This document shows, piece after piece, positions 16,849 to 25,141 of a DNA stretch of 64,000 bases. A program made the translations under genes and the position numbers. Position 1 is the stretch's first letter; each line of letters starts with the position of its first letter. The notes beneath the pieces are model-generated. The model worked only from the letters and a program-made list of their open reading frames with translations, was not told where the DNA came from and did not search any database. This DNA is from Gammaproteobacteria bacterium UBA2679 (GTDB lineage: Bacteria > Pseudomonadota > Gammaproteobacteria > Pseudomonadales > Oleiphilaceae), in contig DEMD01000001.1 in the NCBI GenBank assembly GCA_002354735.1, forward strand, positions 1-64,000, read 5' to 3'.

Positions 16849-17255
16849 GATACGCGTTGGACCTGGAATTCACCGTTAATGAAGCGGCCGAGGGTGACGC
16901 CATCGGCATCGATACGCTCCAGCAGACCGGGGTGACCCGGTGCAGCCTGGTAACGAATAGGGGCAAGCGCTGAAATGGCACTGGTCAGCGCACCAGATTC
17001 CCGGTCCGCCTCAAGGCTTGCGAAAACATCCTCAGGGTCGATATCCACATCGCCGATCTGCTCTACCTTCAAGGTGGCCATGCCCGAAACGAGACTGGCG
17101 AGCATTTCCGGATTGACGCGATCACAAAGGGTACGACCGATGCTGGCCCAGTATTCGATCTGCTGCGCCGTGCTACGATGCTCCTGTACCGAAGTCAGGG
17201 CGGCGTCCTGCATTAGTGCAGCCTGGAGACGAACAGGCGAGGAATACTTGGCCAT
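16845..17255 (-). CDS. ParD-like antitoxin partnered with the zeta-family toxin
   Basis: A 136-residue protein. The N-terminal ~70 residues (SSPVRLQAALMQDAALTSV and HRSTAQQIEYWASIGRTL) match the ParD-like antitoxin DNA-binding family, in which a ribbon-helix-helix-type domain binds the operator. The C-terminal half probably neutralises the toxin. The start at 17255 (MAKYSSP) was chosen because GAAGG precedes it; an ATG 18 codons upstream lies in the promoter region. The toxin gene follows with a four-base overlap. A perfect palindrome in the promoter supports autoregulation. Confidence 0.85.
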   Translation of the reverse strand: MAKYSSPVRLQAALMQDAALTSVQEHRSTAQQIEYWASIGRTLCDRVNPEMLASLVSGMATLKVEQIGDVDIDPEDVFASLEADRESGALTSAISALAPIRYQAAPGHPGLLERIDADGVTLGRFINGEFQVQRVS

Positions 17256-17299
17256 ATTGCTACCTTCACAGTCGAGACGATGTTCGATACACTGAGTTG

Positions 17300-17328
17300 A
17301 TTGTAGCATTATGCTACATCGCTTTCAA
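17300..17328 (-). promoter_or_regulatory. Sigma-70-like promoter of the antitoxin-toxin pair
   Basis: On the minus strand TTGAAA (17328-17323) and TACAAT (17305-17300) are separated by exactly 17 bases, a strong consensus match. The antitoxin ATG lies 44 bases downstream of the -10 box. The spacer and part of the -10 box are occupied by the palindrome at 17302-17318. Confidence 0.7.
17302..17318. promoter_or_regulatory. 17-bp perfect palindrome, probable antitoxin operator
   Basis: TGTAGCAT-T-ATGCTACA is a perfect 8-bp inverted repeat around one base. It lies inside the spacer and overlaps the -10 of the antitoxin-toxin promoter, where a bound repressor would block RNA polymerase. It also lies 20 bp upstream of the divergent fructosamine-kinase start, so that gene may be affected too. 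Confidence 0.65.
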
Positions 17329-17337
17329 AGGCAGATC

Positions 17338-18249
17338 ATGGCACAGCACACAGACGACAGGATTCCTCAGGAAGTTATTGACTTTCTCGACTCGCGTGAG
17401 CGGGCGTTTGGCCGTGGTGGCCGCGGCGGCAAGCCAACCAGTAATCGACGTGTCGAAAGCGTAAACGGTGGCAGCATCAGTACCGCCTTCAAGCTTACAT
17501 CGGGCACTTCCACCCTCTTCATCAAGACTCACGCCGAACCACTGCCCGACATGTACGCCATCGAAGCTGAATCGCTCGATCTGCTCAGAAGGGCCCTAAA
17601 GACCGAAAGGCTGGTCGTGCCGGAGACGCTTTTTCAATCCGAGAATGCGATCGTGATAGATTACATCGAGACGATCCGCGGTGAGGCCCATGCCGAGGCT
17701 CTGGCTGAAGGACTGGCAGACATCCATCGCGAGACACAGGTGGAATTTGGCTATAGCCGCAACACTTATTGCGGGCTCACCCTGCAGGACAACACCCGCA
17801 GCCGGGACGGCTATGAATTTTTCGCTGAACGGCGCCTGCTGCATCTCGCACGCCTGTGCTACGACGAGTCGCGCATCTCACGGCAGGACATGAAGGCCCT
17901 TGAAAAACTGCTGCAACGCTTGTCCTCCATCATCCCCCAACAGCCTGCATCGCTGACACACGGCGACCTCTGGACCGGCAATCAGTTCGGCACTACGGGC
18001 GGTCGAGCGGTGCTGATAGACCCGGCGATTGCCTACGCATGGCGCGAAGCCGATATCGCTGCGACGATGCTGTTTGGCGCCCTGCCAGAGGCCTTCTACG
18101 CCCGCTACAACGACTACTGGCCCATGGAAGCCGGCTGGCGCCAGCGCGTGCCCGTATATAACCTCTATCACTGGCTGAACCACCTGCTGATGTTCGGCAA
18201 TCCCTATGCGACCGCTGTACAGGCAATACTGAAACCCTACCGGGGCTGA
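17338..18249 (+). CDS. Fructosamine kinase family protein
   Basis: A 303-residue member of the fructosamine/ketosamine-3-kinase family, which phosphorylates sugar adducts on protein lysines so that they fall off (deglycation). The kinase-like motifs are VESVNGGSISTAFKL, FIKTHA (ATP Lys), SLTHGDLWTGNQF (catalytic loop) and VLIDPAIAYAWREADIA (metal Asp). The start at 17338 (MAQHTDD) has AAAGG upstream; the ATG at 17311 lies in the palindrome and is less likely. It is divergent from the toxin-antitoxin genes and followed after three bases by RNase Z. Confidence 0.92.
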   Translation: MAQHTDDRIPQEVIDFLDSRERAFGRGGRGGKPTSNRRVESVNGGSISTAFKLTSGTSTLFIKTHAEPLPDMYAIEAESLDLLRRALKTERLVVPETLFQSENAIVIDYIETIRGEAHAEALAEGLADIHRETQVEFGYSRNTYCGLTLQDNTRSRDGYEFFAERRLLHLARLCYDESRISRQDMKALEKLLQRLSSIIPQQPASLTHGDLWTGNQFGTTGGRAVLIDPAIAYAWREADIAATMLFGALPEAFYARYNDYWPMEAGWRQRVPVYNLYHWLNHLLMFGNPYATAVQAILKPYRG

Positions 18250-18252
18250 TGA

Positions 18253-19290
18253 ATGGAACTGATTTTCCTGGGTACTTCGGCAGGCACACCGACGATTCGG
18301 CGCAATGTGAGCGGCGCCGCGATTCGAATGCAGCATGCCAGGCGCTGGTACCTCGTGGACTGTGGCGAAGGCACGCAGCACCGCATCCTGAAGACCCCAC
18401 TGAGCCTGTACACGCTAGACGCCATCTTCATCACCCATGTGCACGGCGACCACTGCTTTGGCCTGCCAGGGCTGCTGGCGAGCGCCAGTATGTCAGGCCG
18501 TACCGAACCCCTGCGCATATACGCACCTCCGGCTATCGAGAAGTTCATCAAGGTGGCCACTGATGTCACGCAGAGCTGGCTCAGTTTCGAGATCGACTTC
18601 GTCCCGGTCACGCAGGCACAGCAAGCTATCGACTGCGGCGACTTCACAGTTGATATCAGCGAACTCTCACATCGTGTGCCCTCCTTCGCCTACGGCTTTA
18701 CCGAGAAGCCAAAGCAGCGCAGGCTGAACGTGAAGAAGCTGAAGGCGGATGGGGTGCCGGCGGGGCCGATCTGGGGGGCGATTCACAAGGGCGAGGATGC
18801 AACGCTTGACGATGGCCGCTCACTCGTCGGTGAAGACTACCTGATGCCGCCGCCAAAGCTTCGGAAGATTATTATCTGCGGTGACAACGACCGACCGGAG
18901 TGTCTGGCTGAGACTGCAAGCACTGCGGAAGTTGTGGTTCATGAAGCGACGTATACCGAGGATGTTTCGCAGGGTCTGAAATTCGATCCTCAGCATAGTA
19001 CGGCGAAGGCCATCGCCGGATTCGCGGAAAAGGCTGAGGTGAAGAACCTCGTACTGACGCACTTTAGCTCAAGGTACCAGCAGGTTGGACGCGGGCCACG
19101 TACCATGGCCGAAATAGAAGCTGAAGCAACAGCCCACTACAGCGGACGGCTCCACCTCGCGAATGACCTGGATCGATTTTGGCTTGATCCGGACGGTCAT
19201 CTCGGGCGGTACATCCCCGCAGAGCACGCTGATCAACCTGACACAAGCGCTGCGCCCGAAGACGCAGCGGATAGCTCTGAAACCAACTGA
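18253..19290 (+). CDS. rnz: Ribonuclease Z (tRNA 3' endonuclease)
   Basis: A 345-residue MBL-fold RNase. Strand 1 reads ELIFLGTSAGTPT, the zinc motif is THVHGDHCFGLPGLL (His62, His64, Asp66, His67), and further ligands lie in ELSHRVPSFAYGF, IICGDND, VVHEATY and LTHFSSRY. The phosphodiesterase exosite segment (residues ~150-180) is present. It processes tRNA 3' ends lacking CCA or acts as RNase BN. It is longer than E. coli ElaC by a ~35-residue acidic tail. It follows the fructosamine kinase by three bases, so the two are one transcript. Confidence 0.93.
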   Translation: MELIFLGTSAGTPTIRRNVSGAAIRMQHARRWYLVDCGEGTQHRILKTPLSLYTLDAIFITHVHGDHCFGLPGLLASASMSGRTEPLRIYAPPAIEKFIKVATDVTQSWLSFEIDFVPVTQAQQAIDCGDFTVDISELSHRVPSFAYGFTEKPKQRRLNVKKLKADGVPAGPIWGAIHKGEDATLDDGRSLVGEDYLMPPPKLRKIIICGDNDRPECLAETASTAEVVVHEATYTEDVSQGLKFDPQHSTAKAIAGFAEKAEVKNLVLTHFSSRYQQVGRGPRTMAEIEAEATAHYSGRLHLANDLDRFWLDPDGHLGRYIPAEHADQPDTSAAPEDAADSSETN

Positions 19291-19302
19291 AGCCGCTTCA
19301 GC

Positions 19303-19689
19303 CTAGATGAAGGCGTGCTGATAGCCATAACGGACAAATGGGCGGTCTCCCCGCCAGTCGCCCTGATACTCGGCTTCCAGTTTACGCTCCAGATCGGCAT
19401 TCCATTCGGGGTGCTCACGACCGTGCCGCTGGTTGGCTTCATGGCCATAGCGGAAAGCTGGTTCATGATCTTCGAACCGGCTGTCCTTGCCGAACATCTG
19501 CTTGACCGTGTCATCGACATCCTGGTCCATATCACGTGCATCGTCAGATCCAAAGTCGTTCTTGGTCTGCTCCCAGTCACGCTTCATCGCATTCTTGATA
19601 TTGTCCCAGGTACTGTCTTCCTTGCCGCTTTTTTGGGTTGTAGTAGCGGTACGTCCTTCATCTCTGGTAGTTCGAGTTGCTGTAGCCAT
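19303..19689 (-). CDS. Small hydrophilic protein with two P-x-x-RYG motifs
   Basis: A 128-residue, highly charged protein without signal peptide or membrane segment. The N-terminal 30 residues are Thr/Arg-rich and probably disordered. Residues ~30-60 are acidic and helical (WDNIKNAMKRDWEQTKNDF). The C-terminal part has two related motifs, PAFRYGHEANQ and PFVRYGYQH, around DLERKLEAEYQGDW. Such P-(AF)-x-RYG elements recur in uncharacterised bacterial stress proteins; no function is assigned. The start at 19689 was chosen because GGAG lies six bases ahead. It converges on rnz with 12 bp between stops. Confidence 0.7.
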   Translation of the reverse strand: MATATRTTRDEGRTATTTQKSGKEDSTWDNIKNAMKRDWEQTKNDFGSDDARDMDQDVDDTVKQMFGKDSRFEDHEPAFRYGHEANQRHGREHPEWNADLERKLEAEYQGDWRGDRPFVRYGYQHAFI

Positions 19690-19858
19690 GGTCTTCTCCA
19701 TTTATTCATGGTTCGGACCCAGCTACTCACAAAGTCCGTGCCATCCGCTTAGACCTCAAAAAATTCAGAGAGTTGCCTGTCGCGGGCTCTTCAGTGCCAT
19801 CTATCGCTCATGGGAACCGGCGCAAGTTTGACAACAACACCCTGTTGCAGTGCAATCC

Positions 19859-20776
19859 TTACAAGGCAAGGTCGCCAGTGCGCCTGCCATCCGATAGTTC
19901 TGGCCACAGTTGTGTCAGCACGTTCTGCAGCGCTGTAATGAGTGGTTCCTGATCGCGGTTTTTCCGCCAGGCGATCGACAGTTCGATACTGGGTGTGACG
20001 CCCTGCCAGCGTACGCCCCAACCTGCTGCTTCGGCACGATCGGCGTCATCCTCCCGCAAAAAGGCAATACCGGCACCTCGCTGCACGAGTGCCCGGATGG
20101 CGTCTTCGCTATCGACAAAGGCCGTTTTCTGCAGCTCGTAGTTCATCTCATTGAATAGCTCACGCTGGAGCTGGAAGAAGGGGCAGCGCGGCGTGGTGTA
20201 GATCCACGGAAGCTGCACCAGCTCTTCCCGCGTGGCGTGCTGGAAGCGATCTCGCCAGGCAACTGGCCCGACTAGCGCCATCGTAGTGGTGCAAAGCGAG
20301 CGCAGCTGCAGATCACCTGTGTTTTCACAGGGGCCAAAGAAGAAACCGGCATCCAGGGTGCCGCGCCGGATCTGCTGAATGATGTCGTAGGACATACCGT
20401 TGAGTAACGAGAGCTCGATACCGCTGTACTGTTGATTGAAAGCCTGGGTCATATCGCCCAACTTCAGGAAATCGAAGTCCGAGTTGATCCCGATCGACAG
20501 CCGGCCGAGTGTTTCGCCGCGCAGGGCCCTTGCCTGCTCCATTACAGCGCCGGCGGCATCGAGTGCAGCGCGAGCCTGCACCAGCAGCCGCTCGCCGGCT
20601 GGCGTGAGCTTCATGCCTTTGGGCAGCCGGTTGAACAGACTAACGCCGAGTGTTTCCTCGAGCGCCTTTAACTGCGCCGAAACCGCAGGCTGGCTGGTAA
20701 AAAGACGCTCGGCTGCCCGGGTGAGATGGGCCTCCTCGGCGACGGCCACGAAAGTCCGCAGATGTGTCAGCTCCAT
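19859..20776 (-). CDS. LysR-family transcriptional regulator
   Basis: A 305-residue LysR regulator. The winged helix-turn-helix is at the N-terminus (LRTFVAVAEEAHLTRAAERL then TSQPAVSAQLKALEETLG, residues 6-47), followed by the linker helix and a periplasmic-binding-like effector domain. The effector is not predictable. It is divergent from a DUF1127 gene, so it may regulate that gene or itself. The start ATG is the normal LysR N-terminus (MELTHLRTF). Confidence 0.93.
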   Translation of the reverse strand: MELTHLRTFVAVAEEAHLTRAAERLFTSQPAVSAQLKALEETLGVSLFNRLPKGMKLTPAGERLLVQARAALDAAGAVMEQARALRGETLGRLSIGINSDFDFLKLGDMTQAFNQQYSGIELSLLNGMSYDIIQQIRRGTLDAGFFFGPCENTGDLQLRSLCTTTMALVGPVAWRDRFQHATREELVQLPWIYTTPRCPFFQLQRELFNEMNYELQKTAFVDSEDAIRALVQRGAGIAFLREDDADRAEAAGWGVRWQGVTPSIELSIAWRKNRDQEPLITALQNVLTQLWPELSDGRRTGDLAL

Positions 20777-20940
20777 TGCTCTCTTCCCTCATTTGGTGCT
20801 TGGCCTGAGTCTCATATTCAAGCGCATCTGCCAACCAGACGCCATCGCAATAGCGGATGACGCTCATCATGAATGACGATTGGATGTCCCCGAGCCCACC
20901 GTCGCAAACTATCGACTCAGACAACACGAGGACAGACATC

Positions 20941-21099
20941 ATGAAACTTCTCAAGGTATTCAGAGTGCTAAGGCAATGGATCCAACGCAGCCGCGAACGC
21001 GATGAACTCAGTCGGCTCAGCCCACATTTGATGAAAGATATTGGTCTGCGACAGGCGGACATCATCAGGGAGACCAGCAAGCACTTCTGGCAGCGGTGA
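20941..21099 (+). CDS. DUF1127 small basic protein
   Basis: A 52-residue Arg-rich protein (MKLLKVFRVLRQWIQ, then RERDELSRLSPHLMKDIGL, ending RQADIIRETSKHFW). The core LSRLSPHLMKDIGL is the DUF1127 signature. AGGAC lies eight bases before the ATG at 20941; an in-frame ATG at 20857 would add 28 residues without a Shine-Dalgarno. DUF1127 proteins have been linked to phosphate and carbon metabolism and RNA turnover in alphaproteobacteria; here the role is unknown. The gene is divergent from a LysR regulator and upstream of pyk. Confidence 0.82.
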   Translation: MKLLKVFRVLRQWIQRSRERDELSRLSPHLMKDIGLRQADIIRETSKHFWQR

Positions 21100-21179
21100 G
21101 CACTGCTTGCAAACGTGCTGGGCTGTGCGAGACTGTGGGGCGTAATCATCACCATACTCCCGCATACAAGGACAAGACG

Positions 21180-22610
21180 ATGCGCCGAACGAAGATCCTC
21201 GCCACCCTCGGCCCAGCCACCGACTCCGAAACGACATTGGAGAACCTGCTTCTGGCGGGTGCCAATGTCGTTCGGCTCAACTTCTCACACGGCTCGGCCC
21301 AGGATCATATCAAGCGGGCTGAGCTGGTGCGGCATTGCGCTGAAAAGCATCAACTCAATGTGGCCATACTGGTCGATCTACAGGGCCCGAAGATTCGCAT
21401 CGGGCGCTTCGAAAACGACAGCGTGAAGTTGCAGGAAGGCGACAAGTTCGTACTCGACGCCTCAGATGAAAGTATAAAAGGCAACGAGCACGGTGTCTCC
21501 ATCGCCTACCCAGAACTCCCGCGCGACTGTAGACCCGGCGATATCCTGATGCTCGACGACGGCCGCATCCAGCTTCGCGTCGAATCCGTTGACGGACTTA
21601 AACTGCACTGTCAGGTGCGGGTCGGCGGCAAGCTCTCGAACAACAAGGGCATCAACAAGCAGGGCGGTGGTCTATCAGCGCCGGCTCTGACCGACAAGGA
21701 TCGCGCCGATATCAAGACCGCCAGTGAAATAGAGGCCGACTATGTTGCGGTCTCGTTTCCAAAGACGGGTGATGATATCCGTGAAGCACGCCAACTGCTG
21801 GAAGATGCCGGTTCCAGTGCCGCCATCGTCGCCAAGATCGAGCGCGCGGAAGCCGTTATCCACTCTACCCTCGACGATATCATCGAGGCCTCCGATGCTG
21901 TGATGGTGGCCCGTGGCGATCTCGGCGTTGAAATCGGCGATGCTGAACTTGTCGGTACGCAAAAGCACATTATCCGCCGCGCCAATGACCTCAACCGCCT
22001 GGTCATCGTCGCCACACAGATGATGGAGTCGATGATCACCAGCACGATGCCTACCCGCGCAGAAGTCTTCGACGTGGCCAACTCGGTACTCGATGGCGCT
22101 GATGCCGTCATGCTGTCGGCAGAGACCGCAACCGGCGAGTATCCAGTCGAGGTCGTGCGAGCAATGTCGCGCATATGCGTAGGCGCTGAAAAGAATCCAA
22201 TGTCGCAGCTGACCGATCATCGCATGAGCCGCAAATTCGAGCGCACCGACGAAATGATTGCCATGGCGACGATGTATACAGCGAACCATCTTGGCAGCGT
22301 TAAAGCCATCATCTGCCTCACTGAATCAGGCGATACGCCGAAATGGATGTCCCGCATCAGCTCCAGCCTGCCGATTTATGGCTTGACCCGGCGCAAGGCG
22401 ACCCAGCGCAAGATGGCCCTGTTCAAGGGCGTACAGGCGTTGTATTTCGACTCCACCTCGATGGAGAGCGGACAGGTGAACGAGGCAGCCATCGACTTCC
22501 TCAAACAACGCGGCGCGATCTGCTCCGGCGACCGGGTGATCTACACCAAGGGCACCCACATGGGTCTGCATGGCGCCACCAATGCCCTCATGATTCTCCA
22601 GGTGCCTTAA
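21180..22610 (+). CDS. pyk: Pyruvate kinase
   Basis: A 476-residue pyruvate kinase, converting phosphoenolpyruvate and ADP to pyruvate and ATP. The start at 21180 (MRRTKILATLGPATDS) has AAGGAC upstream and is the normal family N-terminus; an ATG 28 codons earlier is out of context. NVVRLNFSHG, DLQGPKIRIG, VSFPKTGDDI, AKIERAEAV, MVARGDLGVEIG and LVIVATQMMESM mark substrate, metal and ATP sites. The C-terminal domain ends GATNALMILQV. A clear terminator follows the stop. Which isozyme type it is was not determined. Confidence 0.96.
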   Translation: MRRTKILATLGPATDSETTLENLLLAGANVVRLNFSHGSAQDHIKRAELVRHCAEKHQLNVAILVDLQGPKIRIGRFENDSVKLQEGDKFVLDASDESIKGNEHGVSIAYPELPRDCRPGDILMLDDGRIQLRVESVDGLKLHCQVRVGGKLSNNKGINKQGGGLSAPALTDKDRADIKTASEIEADYVAVSFPKTGDDIREARQLLEDAGSSAAIVAKIERAEAVIHSTLDDIIEASDAVMVARGDLGVEIGDAELVGTQKHIIRRANDLNRLVIVATQMMESMITSTMPTRAEVFDVANSVLDGADAVMLSAETATGEYPVEVVRAMSRICVGAEKNPMSQLTDHRMSRKFERTDEMIAMATMYTANHLGSVKAIICLTESGDTPKWMSRISSSLPIYGLTRRKATQRKMALFKGVQALYFDSTSMESGQVNEAAIDFLKQRGAICSGDRVIYTKGTHMGLHGATNALMILQVP

Positions 22611-22615
22611 ACGCG

Positions 22616-22640
22616 AAAGCCCCGGACATCCGGGGCTTTT
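22616..22640. terminator. Bidirectional rho-independent terminator after pyk
   Basis: AAAGCCCCGGA and TCCGGGGCTTT form an 11-bp GC-rich stem followed by TTTT on the plus strand, six bases after the pyk stop. On the minus strand the same stem serves the lipA/UbiB-like transcript, which ends at 22668. Confidence 0.9.
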
Positions 22641-22667
22641 CTGCGATAAACAGTCAAGTCAGCAAGT

Positions 22668-24116
22668 TTAAGCCGAAGCTCTGAACCCTTCGCTGCGAGT
22701 CTTCACGTCCTCGTCATAGAGATACTTCTCCAGCAAGGGCGCACCGTTGAACTCCGCTTCCATGACCGCGATGAAGGTATACACGCCAATCAGCTTCCGA
22801 TTGAGGAAAACGAACTCCTTGGGCGGAATCTTGAAATAGCGACTGATGGCCGAACGGGTGGCCCTACGGGCGATCCGGGATGGCAGGTCGCTCTGTTTCC
22901 AGCAGTACTCACCGTCATCGTTCAGCACTACACCCGGTTGCTTGCCGTCGATATGCTTCATCAGCGGCTCGAGCGTTGCCATACATACTTCGGCGAATTC
23001 ACACAGTACCGGCATCGGCCACTCGGCCCGCATGAACTTGAGCTCGACCGCACCACTGACAACTGCATCAAGATCGCGCTCGTAACTCGCGCGGATCATC
23101 TCGCAGACCGGATCCAGGAAGCTGGCCGGATAGCGCTGAACGGCGCCGAAATCGAGCAGGATCAGCTTGTCGGGTTCGGCTGGTCCATCGCCTTCGTCAC
23201 CCAGACGCACCCGGTAGTTGCCAAAGTTCGGGTCGGTCTGCAGTTCTCCCCAGACGAAGAGTTCTTCAAGAAAGAGTTCGAGTGCGGCTTTTGCTAAATC
23301 GTTCCGGCGTGCCTGCGGCAGCGCATGGACTTTCGCATGGTTCGGGCTAATGCCTGCTTCGTACGACATGCACATGACCTGGGGCCCGGAGAACTCGGGA
23401 AAGACTTCAGGCACAATAAAGCGGGAGTCGTCCTTCAGCTTTTCATGAAACCGCCGGGTAGTTCGCAACTCAAGTTCATAATCCACCTCCCGGTGCATCA
23501 TGCTGCGAACTTCTTCGAGCCACTCGTTAAACTCTGGACCGCGGGAAACCAGCCGCGCTACCTTGAGTATGCTGGCGACGGCATTGAGGTCCGAATCGAC
23601 TGCTGCGGCCACACCCGGATACTGTATCTTCAGGCACAGCTGCCGACCATCCGACTTCCGGGTGGCCCGATGCACCTGACCGAGCGAGGCAGCGCCAATG
23701 GGCGTTCGCTCGATTTCAAGTTGGTCGAGTTTTTCCCGACCGAGCTGATCGATCAGCACCGGCTCAATACTGCCCCAGTCGAGCGCGAGATTCTGGTCCT
23801 CGAGAGTGTGCAGGGCTTCGGTTACTTCCGGTGGCAGGAAGTGCTCACCGTAAAGCGCCATCACCTGTCCAATCTTGACCACGCTGCCCTTGAGGTGACT
23901 CAGCTCCTTCACGAGGTAAGCGGCCTGCTTGGCGTAGGCTTCTCGCCGACTTTGCGCTTTCTTCTCCTTACCCGAAAACATCGAGCCAGCCATGGAGCTG
24001 GCCAGCCGACCGCCGGCGACGACGCCAGCCTTGGTCAGACTCAGTCTTCGTTCGAAACTCCCGGTCTTGAGACCGAGCATTGGCTTGTCATCCTGACTAC
24101 TTCTGCGGAAAACCAT
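22668..24116 (-). CDS. ABC1/UbiB-like atypical kinase
   Basis: A 482-residue member of the ABC1/ADCK/UbiB family. Recognisable motifs are the KxGQ-containing VVKIGQVMALYG near residue 85, the Ala-rich loop GAASLGQVHRA, the Lys in LKIQYPGV, QTDPNFGNY (catalytic loop, usually HxDPHPGN) and ILLDFGAV (metal Asp). Such proteins support ubiquinone synthesis or lipid handling. Its ATG overlaps the lipA stop by one base (TAATG), an unusual neighbour for a UbiB-like gene. A C-terminal transmembrane segment as in UbiB is not obvious. It is probably not the housekeeping UbiB itself. Confidence 0.88.
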   Translation of the reverse strand: MVFRRSSQDDKPMLGLKTGSFERRLSLTKAGVVAGGRLASSMAGSMFSGKEKKAQSRREAYAKQAAYLVKELSHLKGSVVKIGQVMALYGEHFLPPEVTEALHTLEDQNLALDWGSIEPVLIDQLGREKLDQLEIERTPIGAASLGQVHRATRKSDGRQLCLKIQYPGVAAAVDSDLNAVASILKVARLVSRGPEFNEWLEEVRSMMHREVDYELELRTTRRFHEKLKDDSRFIVPEVFPEFSGPQVMCMSYEAGISPNHAKVHALPQARRNDLAKAALELFLEELFVWGELQTDPNFGNYRVRLGDEGDGPAEPDKLILLDFGAVQRYPASFLDPVCEMIRASYERDLDAVVSGAVELKFMRAEWPMPVLCEFAEVCMATLEPLMKHIDGKQPGVVLNDDGEYCWKQSDLPSRIARRATRSAISRYFKIPPKEFVFLNRKLIGVYTFIAVMEAEFNGAPLLEKYLYDEDVKTRSEGFRASA

Positions 24117-25141
24117 TACTGCACTTTTTCCCCTGCGGCTTGCTTGTCGGCATGATACGACGAGCGGACCAGCGGTCCGCTGGCAACATGATTGAATCCT
24201 ATGGATTCTGCGTAGCGTCCGAGTTCTGCGAACTCGTCCGGTGTAACAAACCTTACGACGGGCAGGTGGGAATTGGATGGCGCAAGATATTGCCCTAAGG
24301 TAATGCGATCGATGTCATGGGCCCGCATATCACGCATGACAGCCTTGATTTCATCGATCTCTTCGCCGAGCCCGAGCATTAGACCGGACTTGGTCGGCAC
24401 TTCAGGACGCAGCGCCTTGTAGCGCTTCAGCAGATCCAGCGACCACTGATAATCAGCACCGGGTCTCGCCTTCTTGTACAGACGGGGCACCGTTTCAAGA
24501 TTATGATTCATGACGTCGGGCGGCGTTGCCGAGAGGATTTCCAGCGCGACATCCATGCGTCCACGAAAATCCGGCACCAGCACTTCAACCTGTAGATTGG
24601 GAGAAAGCGCCTTGCTCTCACGAATACAATCAGCGAAGTGCTGTGCTCCGCCATCACGAAGATCGTCACGATCGACTGAGGTGATAACCACATAACGCAA
24701 CTGCATATCCGCTATGGCGGTCGCCAGGTTGCGGGGCTCCTCGGCGTCCAGCGCCAGAGGGCGGCCATGGGCGACGTCGCAGAACGGGCAACGCCGGGTA
24801 CAGATGTCACCCATAATCATGAACGTCGCGGTGCCGTTACTGAAACATTCCGAGAGATTCGGACAGGTCGCTTCTTCACAAACCGAATGTAGCTTGTGCT
24901 CACGAAGCTTTTGTTTGATCTGCTCGACACGTGGCGATGTGCTCAGGCGAATTCGAAGCCAGTCCGGCTTACGCAGCGCAGTATCGGTCGCAATGATCTT
25001 TACCGGATTCCGGCTGACCTTGTCGGCGCCACGGAGCTTTTCGCCAGGCACGACTTTCGGCCGGCGCGGAGGTGCAGACGGCACAGCCGGTTCTGCCACC
25101 GGCGCTGCGGCATTTAAAGCAATATTTTCGGGTGTCGTCAT
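24116..25141 (-). CDS. lipA: Lipoyl synthase
   Basis: A 341-residue radical-SAM enzyme that inserts two sulfurs into octanoyl groups on lipoyl domains. The auxiliary 4Fe-4S cluster ligands are Cys88, Cys93 and Cys99 ([12 protein letters not shown]) and the radical-SAM cluster ligands are Cys114, Cys118 and Cys121 (CTRRCPFC). The C-terminal SSYHA supplies the conserved Ser. The N-terminal ~40 residues are Pro/Ala-rich and probably flexible. It overlaps lipB by four bases and the UbiB-like gene by one, so the three are tightly coupled. Confidence 0.97.
   Translation of the reverse strand: MTTPENIALNAAAPVAEPAVPSAPPRRPKVVPGEKLRGADKVSRNPVKIIATDTALRKPDWLRIRLSTSPRVEQIKQKLREHKLHSVCEEATCPNLSECFSNGTATFMIMGDICTRRCPFCDVAHGRPLALDAEEPRNLATAIADMQLRYVVITSVDRDDLRDGGAQHFADCIRESKALSPNLQVEVLVPDFRGRMDVALEILSATPPDVMNHNLETVPRLYKKARPGADYQWSLDLLKRYKALRPEVPTKSGLMLGLGEEIDEIKAVMRDMRAHDIDRITLGQYLAPSNSHLPVVRFVTPDEFAELGRYAESIGFNHVASGPLVRSSYHADKQAAGEKVQ

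Noticed and set aside
19288..19302. CTGAAGC-C-GCTTCAG palindrome at the end of rnz
   Set aside because: Only one base between the arms and no T-run, so it would make a poor terminator hairpin.
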